Shown here: piece after piece, positions 1-6,953 of the stretch
Layout: each line of letters begins with the position of its first letter
How positions within the stretch are numbered: position 1 is the first letter of the stretch
Assembly: GCA_964362625.1 (NCBI GenBank)
Contig: CAYIFA010000001.1
Span: forward strand, 1 to 64,000
Direction: 5' to 3'
DNA from: CAYIFA01 sp964362625
GTDB taxonomy: Bacteria; Patescibacteriota; Minisyncoccia; 1-14-0-10-42-19
DNA length: 64,000 nt
Notes under the pieces: model-generated
What the model saw: only the letters and a program-made list of their open reading frames with translations
What the model was told of the DNA's origin: nothing
Database searches by the model: none
Program-made: the position numbers and the translations under genes

Positions 1-665
1 TGATCGCCCGACAATAGAACTTTTGGGACCCTATATTTTTTATTTTTAAATTCAAAAACCTCCGGACGGGTATAAACCGGGACGCCGATGCCGTGGCGTT
101 TTTCCTCTAAAGATCCGGTTTTACCCAAAACCCCGGGGATTTGACGGGCTACGGCATCCAGCACAACCATTGCCGGCAATTCACCGCCAGTTAAGACATA
201 AGGGCCGATGGATAAATCCGAAACCCCCGGCTTCGCCAAGGCTATGCCGGGCGAGCGAAATCCGAAATCCGAAACAATTTTCCCGATACGCTCATCAACG
301 CCTTCATAATGGCCGGCAATCATTATGATGTGATTATATTTTCTTGAAAAATCTACCGCGGTTTTCGCGCTAAATTGCTTGCCCGCCGCGGAAAACAAAA
401 TAATTTTTGCCCTGTGTTTTTCGCTTTTCAGAACTCGCTTCAGTATTGAATCTATTGCTAAAGCAAGCGGCTCCGGCTTAAAAACCATGCCGACGCCGCC
501 GCCAAACGGCCGATCATCAACTTTTTTATGCTTATCAGAGGTAAATTTACGCAAGTCGTGAACACAAATATCTATCAATTTTTTCTCGCGGGCGCGCTTA
601 ACAATTGACTCATTAAAATATGAATCGAAAATTTTAGGGAATATTGTTATAATGTCGAAGCGCAT
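1..665 (-). CDS. trmD: tRNA (guanine-N1)-methyltransferase TrmD (C-terminus cut by window edge)
   Basis: This gene methylates G37 of tRNAs next to the anticodon using S-adenosylmethionine in a SPOUT trefoil-knot fold. The frame is open from an ATG at 665 to the window edge, about 221 residues. It opens with MRFDIITIFP and carries GHYEGVDERIG and SIGPYVLTGGELPA, both diagnostic of the family, and ends in VLLSGD, so only the C-terminal helical domain is missing. Between the DERIG and SIGPYVLTGGE motifs there are about 15 extra residues, encoded by a repeat-like DNA segment (213-272) that stays in frame. It lies 84 nt downstream of khpA on the same strand, matching the classic rpsP-khpA-rimM-trmD neighbourhood, but rimM is absent here. 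Confidence 0.93.
   Translation of the reverse strand, partial: MRFDIITIFPKIFDSYFNESIVKRAREKKLIDICVHDLRKFTSDKHKKVDDRPFGGGVGMVFKPEPLALAIDSILKRVLKSEKHRAKIILFSAAGKQFSAKTAVDFSRKYNHIIMIAGHYEGVDERIGKIVSDFGFRSPGIALAKPGVSDLSIGPYVLTGGELPAMVVLDAVARQIPGVLGKTGSLEEKRHGIGVPVYTRPEVFEFKNKKYRVPKVLLSGD
213..272. repeat. Repeat-like insertion inside trmD
   Basis: A GC-rich block with inverted halves (CCCCCGGCTTCGCC and GGCTATGCCGGGCGAGCG) is flanked by iterations of AATCCGAAA. The same AATCCGAAA-type word recurs between smc and rnc. It replaces a short loop of TrmD without breaking the frame. The call as an inserted intergenic-type repeat is an inference. Confidence 0.5.
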
Positions 666-672
666 AAAATAC

Positions 673-706
673 AAAACACCGCACTAAAATAATAGCACGG
701 CGTTTT
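673..706 (-). terminator. Hairpin between khpA and trmD
   Basis: The arms AAAACACCG and CGGCGTTTT form a 9-bp stem with one mismatch around a 16-nt loop. A T-run follows on the plus strand and a weaker one on the minus strand. It could attenuate read-through from khpA, but it ends only a few nt before the trmD start, so its role is uncertain. Confidence 0.35.
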
Positions 707-748
707 GTTTTTTTCGAGTGATGGCCCCGACGTAAAGTCGGGGTGAAA

Positions 749-1090
749 TTACAATTTGAGATCCTCCATCACATCGTCCATACTGGCGCCACCTCGTGAT
801 CCGCCCTCAGTGCGGGCAGATCTTGGTCCGCGGCCGCCTTCCGGTTCCTCAATCTTGAGGTTCACCCTAGCGTTGTTTTTGATTCCAACAACGCGGAGTA
901 GGGTACGGATGGCCTTGGCGGTGTTGCCCATGCGGCCGAGCACCTTGCCCATGTCCGCCTGCCCAACCTTGAGAGTGAGCAAGACGCCCATCTCATCAAC
1001 CTTACGGGTGAGTTCAACGGCGTCGGGATTATCCACCAGGTTCTTTACTAGGAATTCTAGGAATTCCTGATCGGCGTATTTTGCAGCCAT
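749..1090 (-). CDS. khpA: KH-domain RNA-binding protein KhpA
   Basis: A 113-residue protein with a single KH domain that binds RNA and, in characterised bacteria, partners KhpB/EloR in post-transcriptional control. The typical N-terminus (YADQEFLEFLVKNLVDNPDAV) and the KH loop GRMGNTAKAIRTLL are visible. The GxxG loop reads GRMG. A Gly/Arg-rich tail of about 30 residues ends in an acidic segment and is longer than the usual 75-80 residue KhpA. AAGGAT lies about 10 nt before the ATG. It is transcribed divergently from rpsP, whereas in most bacteria the two genes are co-directional. Confidence 0.9.
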   Translation of the reverse strand: MAAKYADQEFLEFLVKNLVDNPDAVELTRKVDEMGVLLTLKVGQADMGKVLGRMGNTAKAIRTLLRVVGIKNNARVNLKIEEPEGGRGPRSARTEGGSRGGASMDDVMEDLKL

Positions 1091-1138
1091 TTTAGTAAAT
1101 ATCCTTAATTCGGTTTGTAAATATAGAGTTTTCGACCT

Positions 1139-1153
1139 CGTCGAGCTTCGCTC
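1139..1153. repeat. Short perfect hairpin in the khpA-rpsP intergenic region
   Basis: TCGAGC-TTC-GCTCGA forms a 6-bp stem in the 183-bp divergent region. No T-run follows it, so it is not called a terminator. The rest of this intergenic stretch holds the rpsP promoter. Confidence 0.4.
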
Positions 1154-1238
1154 GATCTCGCTGGAGTACCTGTCTAACGGGCTCTAAAATACGCCCATGC
1201 CGATACTACCATTGTGGGCATTATAGCAAATTATAACC

Positions 1239-1267
1239 TTGACGTCAAGTCGAAAAAAGAATATATT
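1239..1267 (+). promoter_or_regulatory. Promoter of rpsP, leaderless geometry
   Basis: TTGACG, a 17-bp spacer and TATATT are seen, followed by exactly 6 nt and the rpsP ATG. Transcription would begin at or next to the start codon. No Shine-Dalgarno sequence is present. Confidence 0.75.
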
Positions 1268-1273
1268 TTGTAA

Positions 1274-1573
1274 ATGCTTATGATGCGGCTACAACGCATG
1301 GGGCGGAAAAATGACCCAAGCTTTAGATTGGTAGTTGTCCCTAGAGAAAAAGGGCCAAAATCTGGATCTTTTTTAGAGATTGTCGGGTCGTATGATGCCC
1401 GCCAGAACCGTATCCAACTTAAAGAAGAACGCATAAAACATTGGCTTTCTAAGGGGGTTCAGCCATCTGCGACTGTACACAATATACTTGTAAAATCGAA
1501 AATAATTGCCGGTCCTAAGGTGGCCGTGCACAAAAAATCTAAAAACCCAAGAAACCAGGAGAAGCCCGCGTAA
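1274..1573 (+). CDS. rpsP: 30S ribosomal protein S16
   Basis: A 99-residue S16, a structural protein of the small ribosomal subunit. The start MLMMRLQRMGRKNDPSFRLV aligns without gaps to the usual MVKIRLxRxGxKxxPxYRIV, which fixes the start. The conserved EIVGSYD and the helix containing RIKHWLSKGVQPSATV are also present. The lysine-rich tail KKSKNPRNQEKPA is ordinary. It is the only housekeeping gene here on the plus strand. The assembly gap begins 21 nt after its stop, so genes that usually follow rpsP could lie in the gap. Confidence 0.96.
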   Translation: MLMMRLQRMGRKNDPSFRLVVVPREKGPKSGSFLEIVGSYDARQNRIQLKEERIKHWLSKGVQPSATVHNILVKSKIIAGPKVAVHKKSKNPRNQEKPA

Positions 1574-1594
1574 CAAACAAAAATTTGGCCCAAT

Positions 1595-1694
1595 NNNNNN
1601 NNNNNNNNNNNNNNNNNNNNNNNNNNNNNNNNNNNNNNNNNNNNNNNNNNNNNNNNNNNNNNNNNNNNNNNNNNNNNNNNNNNNNNNNNNNNNN
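1595..1694. other. Assembly gap (100 N)
   Basis: Exactly 100 Ns, the usual placeholder for a scaffold gap of unknown length. The contigs meet here between the 3' ends of rpsP and smc, so the apparent convergence of these genes depends on the scaffolding being right. Confidence 0.98.
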
Positions 1695-1706
1695 AAAAAA
1701 CATTAT

Positions 1707-3923
1707 CTATCTATTCGTATACCCTGCTGCCTCTTCCAATTTCAAAGATAAAATTTTTGATATACCGTCGTTACCCATAGTCACTCCGTATAACACTCCG
1801 GCCTGCCTCATTGATTCGCGGTTATGCGTAATTATGATAAGCTGGGTTTCCTTGGCTAAGTTTTTAAGCATCTCACCATAACGGCGGGAATTAGCTTCAT
1901 CAAGCGCGGCGTCAATCTCATCCAATACCATAAATGGCGGCGGATTAACCGAGGATAGCGCGAATAAAAGCGCGATCGAAATCAGCGCCCGCTCGCCGCC
2001 GGAAAGCATTTCCAAACTCTTTATTTTCTTTTTCGGCAACGAAACTTTTATATCAATCCCCTCTTCATTTTGAATATCGTGATGATAAATATCAAATTCA
2101 TCGCCGGTGCCGGCATCATCTTTCTTTGGCCTTATCCGCGTTTTAGAAGGCCTCAAAATCTCTAATTCAGCCCGTCCACCGGAAAACATCGCGGAAAAAA
2201 ATGCGCTGAATTCTTTATTTATTTTTTGGATCCCATCCGCAAATTCTTCATCAAGTTTTTCCAATAATTCAGCCGACAATTTTCGTAAGTCACCGGCGGT
2301 TTTTTCTAAATCGGCAATTTCGCGGACGAAAAAGCCATCGCGCTCCTCAATATCTTTGTACTCCTTAAGAATTCCGGCGTCCACGCCGCCGGATTCTTCG
2401 AGCCGGAATTTGAGGCGGTCAATTTCTTTTCGCAACCGGTCACGTTCACCATCGGCAAATGCGGCACTACCGTCTTTTATCGAGATGGCTTCCAAGAAAC
2501 GCAGGTTCTCCGATTTCTCGCGCAGAAACTCATCTTTATGCATACGCAATCGTTCTTCTGCTATTTCAACACTGCGCAGTTCGTCTTTTATTTTGCTGGC
2601 CTCAATCTCCAATTCGTAGATCTGCTTTTCCATTTCACGCAAATTCCTTTCGCTTTCATGAGCATCAGCACCCAATTGTTTTTCTATTCTAAAAAGTTTC
2701 TGCTCTTCATTGTAAAGCGCCCCAAGCGCGTCTGCCGCGCGTTCGCGCTGCCGGTTCAACTCCGACAAACGTCCGGCATCGCGGTCTTCCGGCGAACTAC
2801 TTTCCAATCCTGTTAAAAAAGACGAAATCCGCCCGATAGCCTCATGGACAAACGAATAAATTTCATCAACTGGTGATTCTTCAAGAATTGCCGAGAGTGA
2901 CTCCTCCAACCCGCCTAAAAATTGCTCCACATCTTCGCGCGAAACCACTTCCTCTTCATCGCTGATGCCGCGCAGTTTTTCGGCCTCGATTATACCTTCG
3001 ATCTTGCCCATCTCCCGTTCCAAACGTGAACGTTTGTCGCGTAATATAACCAATTCTTTCCTTGCGTTTTCCAACTCATCAAGAGACAGCTTATTCTTTT
3101 TTGATGATTCTTTATTTAAAGCCGCCTTCAGTTCCGACTGCTTCCGTTCAACTGCCCGCAGTTTTTCCTGCGGGTTTATTTTACGCTCTTTGGTTGTCAT
3201 TTCCTCATTCCTCAAATAGGCCGATTCTTTCTCGAAATAGGCGCAAAATTTTTCTTCCAACTCCCGCCGTATTGAAGTGGCGCGCTCAAATTTTTCAACC
3301 TGATTTTTCAAAAATTTCACATGCGGCTGAATTTCTTTGCGCAAGCCCTCGGCTTGCTTTATATTTTCCTCTGATTTCTCCAACTTACGCTCTGCCTCTT
3401 CATATTTTAAATGATACACTTTCAAGCCGAGCGCCTCTTCAATCATTTCTTTTCGTTCCGCTGAAGATACGTACAAGATGCGATCAGATTCGCCCTGGCT
3501 GATTATGTTATGCTGTGAAGGCCCGATGCCAACTCCGGCCAAAAGTTCCGCCGTATCTTTCAAACGAGTAGGAGAGCCATTCAGCAAATATTCGTTTTCC
3601 CCGTCGCGAAAAACCCTGCGGCCGATCGCCGCTTCGTCAAATTCCACATCGAAATGCTTCCTGGAATTATCAAAGACCAACACCACCTGCGCCTTGGACA
3701 TACGCGGCTCGGTAGCCGAGCCGGCGAATATTAAATCTTCGCCTTTTTTACTGCGCAGAGTTTTCATGGATTGCTCGCCTAACACCCAGCGCATTGCCTC
3801 GGCGCAATTAGATTTACCTGACCCGTTCGGACCAACAATCGCCGTCACCCTTGACGGAAACTGCAGGGCGGTCGGCCTGGCAAAGGATTTAAAACCAGAA
3901 ATTTCCAAACGTTTTAAATACAT
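1707..3923 (-). CDS. smc: Short SMC-family chromosome segregation ATPase without recognisable hinge
   Basis: SMC proteins are ABC-type ATPases that compact and segregate DNA. The N-terminal head carries Walker A GPNGSGKSN (residues 31-39). The C-terminal head carries the signature LSGGERAL (from residue 640) and Walker B FMVLDEIDAALD (from 664). Between them are two coiled-coil stretches, roughly residues 165-310 and 400-565. The protein has 738 residues against about 1,150-1,200 for bacterial SMC. Where a hinge should be (about 315-400) there is only an acidic helical stretch with no glycine-rich dimerisation motif. Both heads are intact, so it is not simply a broken gene. It lies 42 nt downstream of rnc. 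Confidence 0.88.
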   Translation of the reverse strand: MYLKRLEISGFKSFARPTALQFPSRVTAIVGPNGSGKSNCAEAMRWVLGEQSMKTLRSKKGEDLIFAGSATEPRMSKAQVVLVFDNSRKHFDVEFDEAAIGRRVFRDGENEYLLNGSPTRLKDTAELLAGVGIGPSQHNIISQGESDRILYVSSAERKEMIEEALGLKVYHLKYEEAERKLEKSEENIKQAEGLRKEIQPHVKFLKNQVEKFERATSIRRELEEKFCAYFEKESAYLRNEEMTTKERKINPQEKLRAVERKQSELKAALNKESSKKNKLSLDELENARKELVILRDKRSRLEREMGKIEGIIEAEKLRGISDEEEVVSREDVEQFLGGLEESLSAILEESPVDEIYSFVHEAIGRISSFLTGLESSSPEDRDAGRLSELNRQRERAADALGALYNEEQKLFRIEKQLGADAHESERNLREMEKQIYELEIEASKIKDELRSVEIAEERLRMHKDEFLREKSENLRFLEAISIKDGSAAFADGERDRLRKEIDRLKFRLEESGGVDAGILKEYKDIEERDGFFVREIADLEKTAGDLRKLSAELLEKLDEEFADGIQKINKEFSAFFSAMFSGGRAELEILRPSKTRIRPKKDDAGTGDEFDIYHHDIQNEEGIDIKVSLPKKKIKSLEMLSGGERALISIALLFALSSVNPPPFMVLDEIDAALDEANSRRYGEMLKNLAKETQLIIITHNRESMRQAGVLYGVTMGNDGISKILSLKLEEAAGYTNR

Positions 3924-3924
3924 A

Positions 3925-3963
3925 ATTCCTTAAATCCGAAATTCGAATATCGAAATACGAAAC
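3925..3963. repeat. Iterated AT-rich repeat between smc and rnc
   Basis: The words AAATCCGAA, ATTCGAA, TATCGAA and ATACGAA follow one another, related to the AATCCGAAA units inside trmD. Such iterated intergenic words are common in CPR genomes (family-level knowledge from memory). Confidence 0.45.
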
Positions 3964-3965
3964 CG

Positions 3966-4658
3966 TTAGCCCCAACCTTTAATTTCGAGAGCGGCTCTAG
4001 CGGCATTTTCCTGTGCTGCCTGTTTAGACGGCCCATCACCCTCGGCGATTTTATCCTCCCCCAAAAACACACCCACCACAAACTGTTTATCGTGATCCGG
4101 ACCCCATTCTTTCATGACTTCGTAATGCGGAGTGGTCGCATTGATTTCTTGGGCGCGCTCCTGAAAGAGGGACTTGGGATCGCGATAAAGTTTACCGGAG
4201 ATGATATCCGGCAATTCCGGCAGAATAAATTTAACCAGAAATTCTTTTGACGCCTTAAGCCCTTGGTCAAGGTAAATCGCGCCAACTACTGCCTCAAAAG
4301 CATTGGCCAGAATATATTGCCGGGCGCGGCCCTTATCCTTGGCCTCACCTCGGCTTAGCAATAAAAAATCCCCAAAACCAATCTTGTGGGCAACTTCGGA
4401 AAGCATGTTGGCATTAACCAAGGCCGCCCGGAAGCTGGTTAGATCACCTTCCGGTTTATCCGGAAATTTTTTAAATAATTCTTCTGTGACTACCAACTCT
4501 ATCACGGCATCGCCGAGAAATTCCAAGCGTTCGTTATGCGCTACATCCCAAGAAGGATTTTCATTAAGATAGGAACGGTGAGTTAAGGCCTCTTTCAATA
4601 AGTCTTTATTTTTGAATTCAATATTGATCTTTTTCTCAAAACCAGAGAAGTCTGTCAT
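3966..4658 (-). CDS. rnc: Ribonuclease III
   Basis: A 230-residue double-strand-specific endoribonuclease that processes rRNA precursors. The catalytic signature NERLEFLGDAV starts at residue 42 and contains the metal-binding Glu46 and Asp50. The second acidic cluster appears as NAFEAVVGAIYLDQG. A C-terminal double-stranded-RNA-binding domain runs from about residue 155 (DPKSLFQERAQE) to KQAAQENAARAAL. Length and domain order are normal. The ATG follows an A-rich stretch without a Shine-Dalgarno sequence and is preceded by a 70-bp iterated repeat. Confidence 0.96.
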   Translation of the reverse strand: MTDFSGFEKKINIEFKNKDLLKEALTHRSYLNENPSWDVAHNERLEFLGDAVIELVVTEELFKKFPDKPEGDLTSFRAALVNANMLSEVAHKIGFGDFLLLSRGEAKDKGRARQYILANAFEAVVGAIYLDQGLKASKEFLVKFILPELPDIISGKLYRDPKSLFQERAQEINATTPHYEVMKEWGPDHDKQFVVGVFLGEDKIAEGDGPSKQAAQENAARAALEIKGWG

Positions 4659-4664
4659 TTTTTT

Positions 4665-4735
4665 CGCGAATCACGAATCAAGAATTACGAATCATGGACG
4701 CCATAATTCATAATTCATGATTCATTATTCAATGT
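4665..4735. repeat. Iterated ATTCAT/GAATCA repeat between rnc and nusB
   Basis: About 70 bp of tandem and inverted copies of GAATCA, ATTACGAATCA, ATTCATAATTC and ATTCATGATTC. It fills the whole intergenic space. No promoter or terminator was distinguished within it. Confidence 0.5.
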
Positions 4736-5626
4736 TTATTTTTGTAAAGTATTAATTGCCTTTTCTAATATCGGCCTGATATCCGGATAAATTTTTAATT
4801 CCGCAAGCTCGCGCGCGCTAAACCATCCGATATCATCCAATCCGCCGGAAGTGCCCAACTTCAATTTGCTTTCCGGAGTTTCGACCAGAAAATAGGTAAC
4901 TTTTCGGCGCACTGGACCGATTTTTGGATCAGAAGCAATATATTCATTTACGCCGATTTCACCCTCGAACTCTAACTGATTTAACCCGAGCTCTTCATTT
5001 AACTCGCGCTGGGTACCGGTGCGCACATCTTCGTTCTTCTCCAGATGGCCCTTAGACAGGGTCCAATAACCAAACACATCATGCACCATAGCGAATAGCA
5101 ATCCGTCGCCCTCCACTCGATAAACCACTCCGCCGCCCAACTGTTCTTGTGGAAGCAGAGAAACGTCCTTAATATCTTTTTTCCGACCTACTTCATCTTT
5201 ACCGGGTTCTCCAAGTTCGCGATAAACCGTCCCCAAAACGCCATTTACAAATCTACCGGACGAATCTCCGCCGAACGACTTAGCCAATTCAATTGCCTCA
5301 TTGATCGCGACTTTGGGCGGCACTTCGGACCGGTCACCGAATAATAATTCATAGAGTCCGACTCGCAAGACATTACGATCCACTCGCGCAATCTGGTTAA
5401 TTGGCCATTCCGGCGCGGCTTTTTCCAAAACATCATCAATTTTCTTTCTCTTTTTCAGCGCGCCCTCAACAAGCTTGCGAACAAAATCATCGCCTTCCAT
5501 ACCTGGAGCGAATTCCTCCATGTCACGTTTGATAATTTCCGGGACCTTTTTATCGTCACAGCCGTTAAAGTCCCATTCGAAAAGGACTTGCATCGCTATA
5601 GACCGGGCTAAGTGGCGGTTGGCCAT
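4736..5626 (-). CDS. nusB: NusB antitermination factor fused to a NUDIX hydrolase
   Basis: Residues 1-140 are a NusB domain: LARSIAMQVLFEWDF at the N-terminus, then INQIARVDRNVLRVGLYELL and VAINEAIELAKSFGG. NusB binds boxA RNA with S10 in antitermination of rRNA transcription. Residues 160-296 are a NUDIX hydrolase with a complete box, G193 through L215 (GHLEKNEDVRTGTQRELNEE, then LGL). NUDIX enzymes cleave nucleoside diphosphates linked to another moiety; this subgroup resembles Ap4A or 8-oxo-dGTP hydrolases. The linker (140-160) is charged and the frame continuous, so the fusion is genuine. -10-like TATTTT lies 5 nt before the ATG. Confidence 0.93.
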   Translation of the reverse strand: MANRHLARSIAMQVLFEWDFNGCDDKKVPEIIKRDMEEFAPGMEGDDFVRKLVEGALKKRKKIDDVLEKAAPEWPINQIARVDRNVLRVGLYELLFGDRSEVPPKVAINEAIELAKSFGGDSSGRFVNGVLGTVYRELGEPGKDEVGRKKDIKDVSLLPQEQLGGGVVYRVEGDGLLFAMVHDVFGYWTLSKGHLEKNEDVRTGTQRELNEELGLNQLEFEGEIGVNEYIASDPKIGPVRRKVTYFLVETPESKLKLGTSGGLDDIGWFSARELAELKIYPDIRPILEKAINTLQK

Positions 5627-5697
5627 TTTGTAAAATAAAAGTACTAATTTCTTTAATTATCCTATAGATTAATTAGAATAATTTGGCTCTTAAAACT

Positions 5698-5979
5698 TTA
5701 TTGCTTCGATAACTCAGCGGCGTCCATCCCTTTTTCAGCTTCTCCGGTTTCTTTTTGCGCCGTCAGTTCCTTTTCCTTTTTCTTCTTCTCCTTTTTTGTT
5801 AATTTCGCGAGAACATCAATAACCTCACGGCCCCTATACGAGCCGCAATTTTCACACACACGGTGTGGTATTTTAACCTGCCCGCATTTTTCGCATTTTG
5901 CATATGCTTTGGGATTTAAAGCATGATGCGATCTCCTCCGCCCGGTATGTGATCTAGTATGACGCATACGAATTGACAT
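5698..5979 (-). CDS. rpmF: 50S ribosomal protein L32
   Basis: A 93-residue L32 with the zinc ribbon ligands Cys29, Cys32, Cys42 and Cys45 (CEKCG and CENCG) and a basic N-terminus, [14 protein letters not shown]. Normal L32 has 55-60 residues. Here a lysine/glutamate-rich tail of about 35 residues is added. Translation could start at Met1 or at Met5, but the promoter geometry favours the first ATG. No Shine-Dalgarno is visible. Confidence 0.93.
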   Translation of the reverse strand: MSIRMRHTRSHTGRRRSHHALNPKAYAKCEKCGQVKIPHRVCENCGSYRGREVIDVLAKLTKKEKKKKEKELTAQKETGEAEKGMDAAELSKQ

Positions 5980-5985
5980 ATATAT

Positions 5986-6014
5986 AAAATAACAAATAAC
6001 CGCGGCGATGTCAA
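5986..6014 (-). promoter_or_regulatory. Promoter of rpmF, leaderless geometry
   Basis: TTGACA, a 17-bp spacer and TATTTT end 6 nt before the rpmF ATG. The -35 overlaps the stop codon of rnhB. This is one of the best -35/-10 pairs in the window. Confidence 0.78.
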
Positions 6015-6595
6015 AGGAATTTCCGGCAATACGATAAGCGGTGAATTTCAGAAACGCCGTACTGTTTTATCGCGGAAGAATGCGCTTTAGTGCCATAACC
6101 CTTGTGAATTTCAAAGCCATAATCAGGGTATTTTTGCGCAAGTTGCGCCATTTTGCGGTCGCGGACAACTTTGGCGATTATAGATGCCGCAGCAATAATT
6201 GGGATTTTTTCATCGCCTTTAATTATAGTTTGCTGGTTTTGATAAAAGTCCGGCGCGCTCAAACTGCCATCTAATTGTATTAAATATTTAGTATCAAATA
6301 TTGAGTACTTTTTACCCAAATCTCTTAAACAATTTTTTACTGCGCGACTCACTGCCTTCGAAATGCCAATTCTGTCTATGATCTTATGGCTAACCGAAGA
6401 ACGACTGATTAAAAATTGCCGGTCAAGACTCAACCTTTTAAACCACACTTCCCGCCGTTTTTGGGAAAGTTTTTTAGAATCTTTAATATTTTTTAATTTA
6501 AGAAAACTTTTTGCGGCAACCGCGGCAACCGTAACCGGCCCGGCCAAAGGTCCGCGGCCAGCTTCGTCAATACCAATAATGAATCTCCTTGCCAT
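6011..6595 (-). CDS. rnhB: Ribonuclease HII
   Basis: A 194-residue enzyme that removes ribonucleotides from RNA-DNA hybrids. The motif [15 protein letters not shown] starts near residue 7 and supplies the catalytic Asp10 and Glu11. LDGSL and the helix [15 protein letters not shown] supply the remaining acidic residues, and the ending [16 protein letters not shown] is typical. Length is normal. It has its own leaderless-type -10. Confidence 0.96.
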   Translation of the reverse strand: MARRFIIGIDEAGRGPLAGPVTVAAVAAKSFLKLKNIKDSKKLSQKRREVWFKRLSLDRQFLISRSSVSHKIIDRIGISKAVSRAVKNCLRDLGKKYSIFDTKYLIQLDGSLSAPDFYQNQQTIIKGDEKIPIIAAASIIAKVVRDRKMAQLAQKYPDYGFEIHKGYGTKAHSSAIKQYGVSEIHRLSYCRKFL

Positions 6596-6601
6596 CTAAA
6601 A

Positions 6602-6607
6602 ATTATA
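6602..6607 (-). promoter_or_regulatory. -10 element of rnhB, leaderless geometry
   Basis: A perfect TATAAT ends 6 nt before the rnhB ATG. The -35 is weak and falls inside the terminator hairpin of the upstream small gene. Confidence 0.6.
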
Positions 6608-6644
6608 GCAAAATGATGCGAGCCAGCTGAATGTCAGCTGGCTC
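6605..6644 (-). terminator. Terminator after the small 76-residue gene
   Basis: A perfect 10-bp stem GAGCCAGCTG/CAGCTGGCTC with a 5-nt loop is followed on the minus strand by a modest T-rich run (ATTTTGC). It overlaps the rnhB promoter region. Confidence 0.65.
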
Positions 6645-6652
6645 TTAATACC

Positions 6653-6883
6653 TTATGAGGATGATCCTCTCCCCCTATAATAACTCTTCAGATCACAGAA
6701 ATACGCCGCGAGCTCTCCGAGAACCTCATCTCGGATCCTTGGCAATGCCGCCTCATTGATCGAAGCGCCACTCCTATTCCGAATTTCCGAACCGCTTATC
6801 CAGCGATCAAAAACTCGGTTGACTACTTCCTCTACTCCCGCTTCAATAGATGCACCGCCGCCACTGCTATCTATTACTCCCAT
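6653..6883 (-). CDS. Small protein of unknown function (76 aa)
   Basis: I do not recognise this protein. It starts MGVIDSSGGGASIEAG and ends in a Gly/Ser-rich tail, RGRGSSS. The middle is predicted helical (VEEVVNRVFDRW and RIRDEVLGELAAYFCDL). The start is supported by a strong AAAGGGGGG Shine-Dalgarno; a longer upstream reading frame lacks one. It has a good promoter and a terminator of its own, so it is a stand-alone transcription unit. It sits at the junction of the housekeeping block and the sugar locus. Confidence 0.72.
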   Translation of the reverse strand: MGVIDSSGGGASIEAGVEEVVNRVFDRWISGSEIRNRSGASINEAALPRIRDEVLGELAAYFCDLKSYYRGRGSSS

Positions 6884-6914
6884 ATACTGCCCCCCTTTTA
6901 AAATCGATAATATT

Positions 6915-6943
6915 ATAATACACCTTTTTATAAAAGTTGTCAA
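6915..6943 (-). promoter_or_regulatory. Promoter of the 76-residue gene
   Basis: TTGACA, a 17-bp spacer and TATTAT lie about 30 bp before the ATG. The -35 is preceded by CCAAGCTCGG, the same CCAAGCT...GGTTGACA layout seen near 54,950 and 61,190. Confidence 0.72.
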
Positions 6944-6953
6944 CCGAGCTTGG

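Noticed and set aside
2107..3933. Long plus-strand reading frames opposite smc
   Set aside because: They are antisense shadows of the smc gene, have no ribosome-binding site and show low-complexity Ser/Arg composition expected from the reverse strand of a coiled-coil gene.
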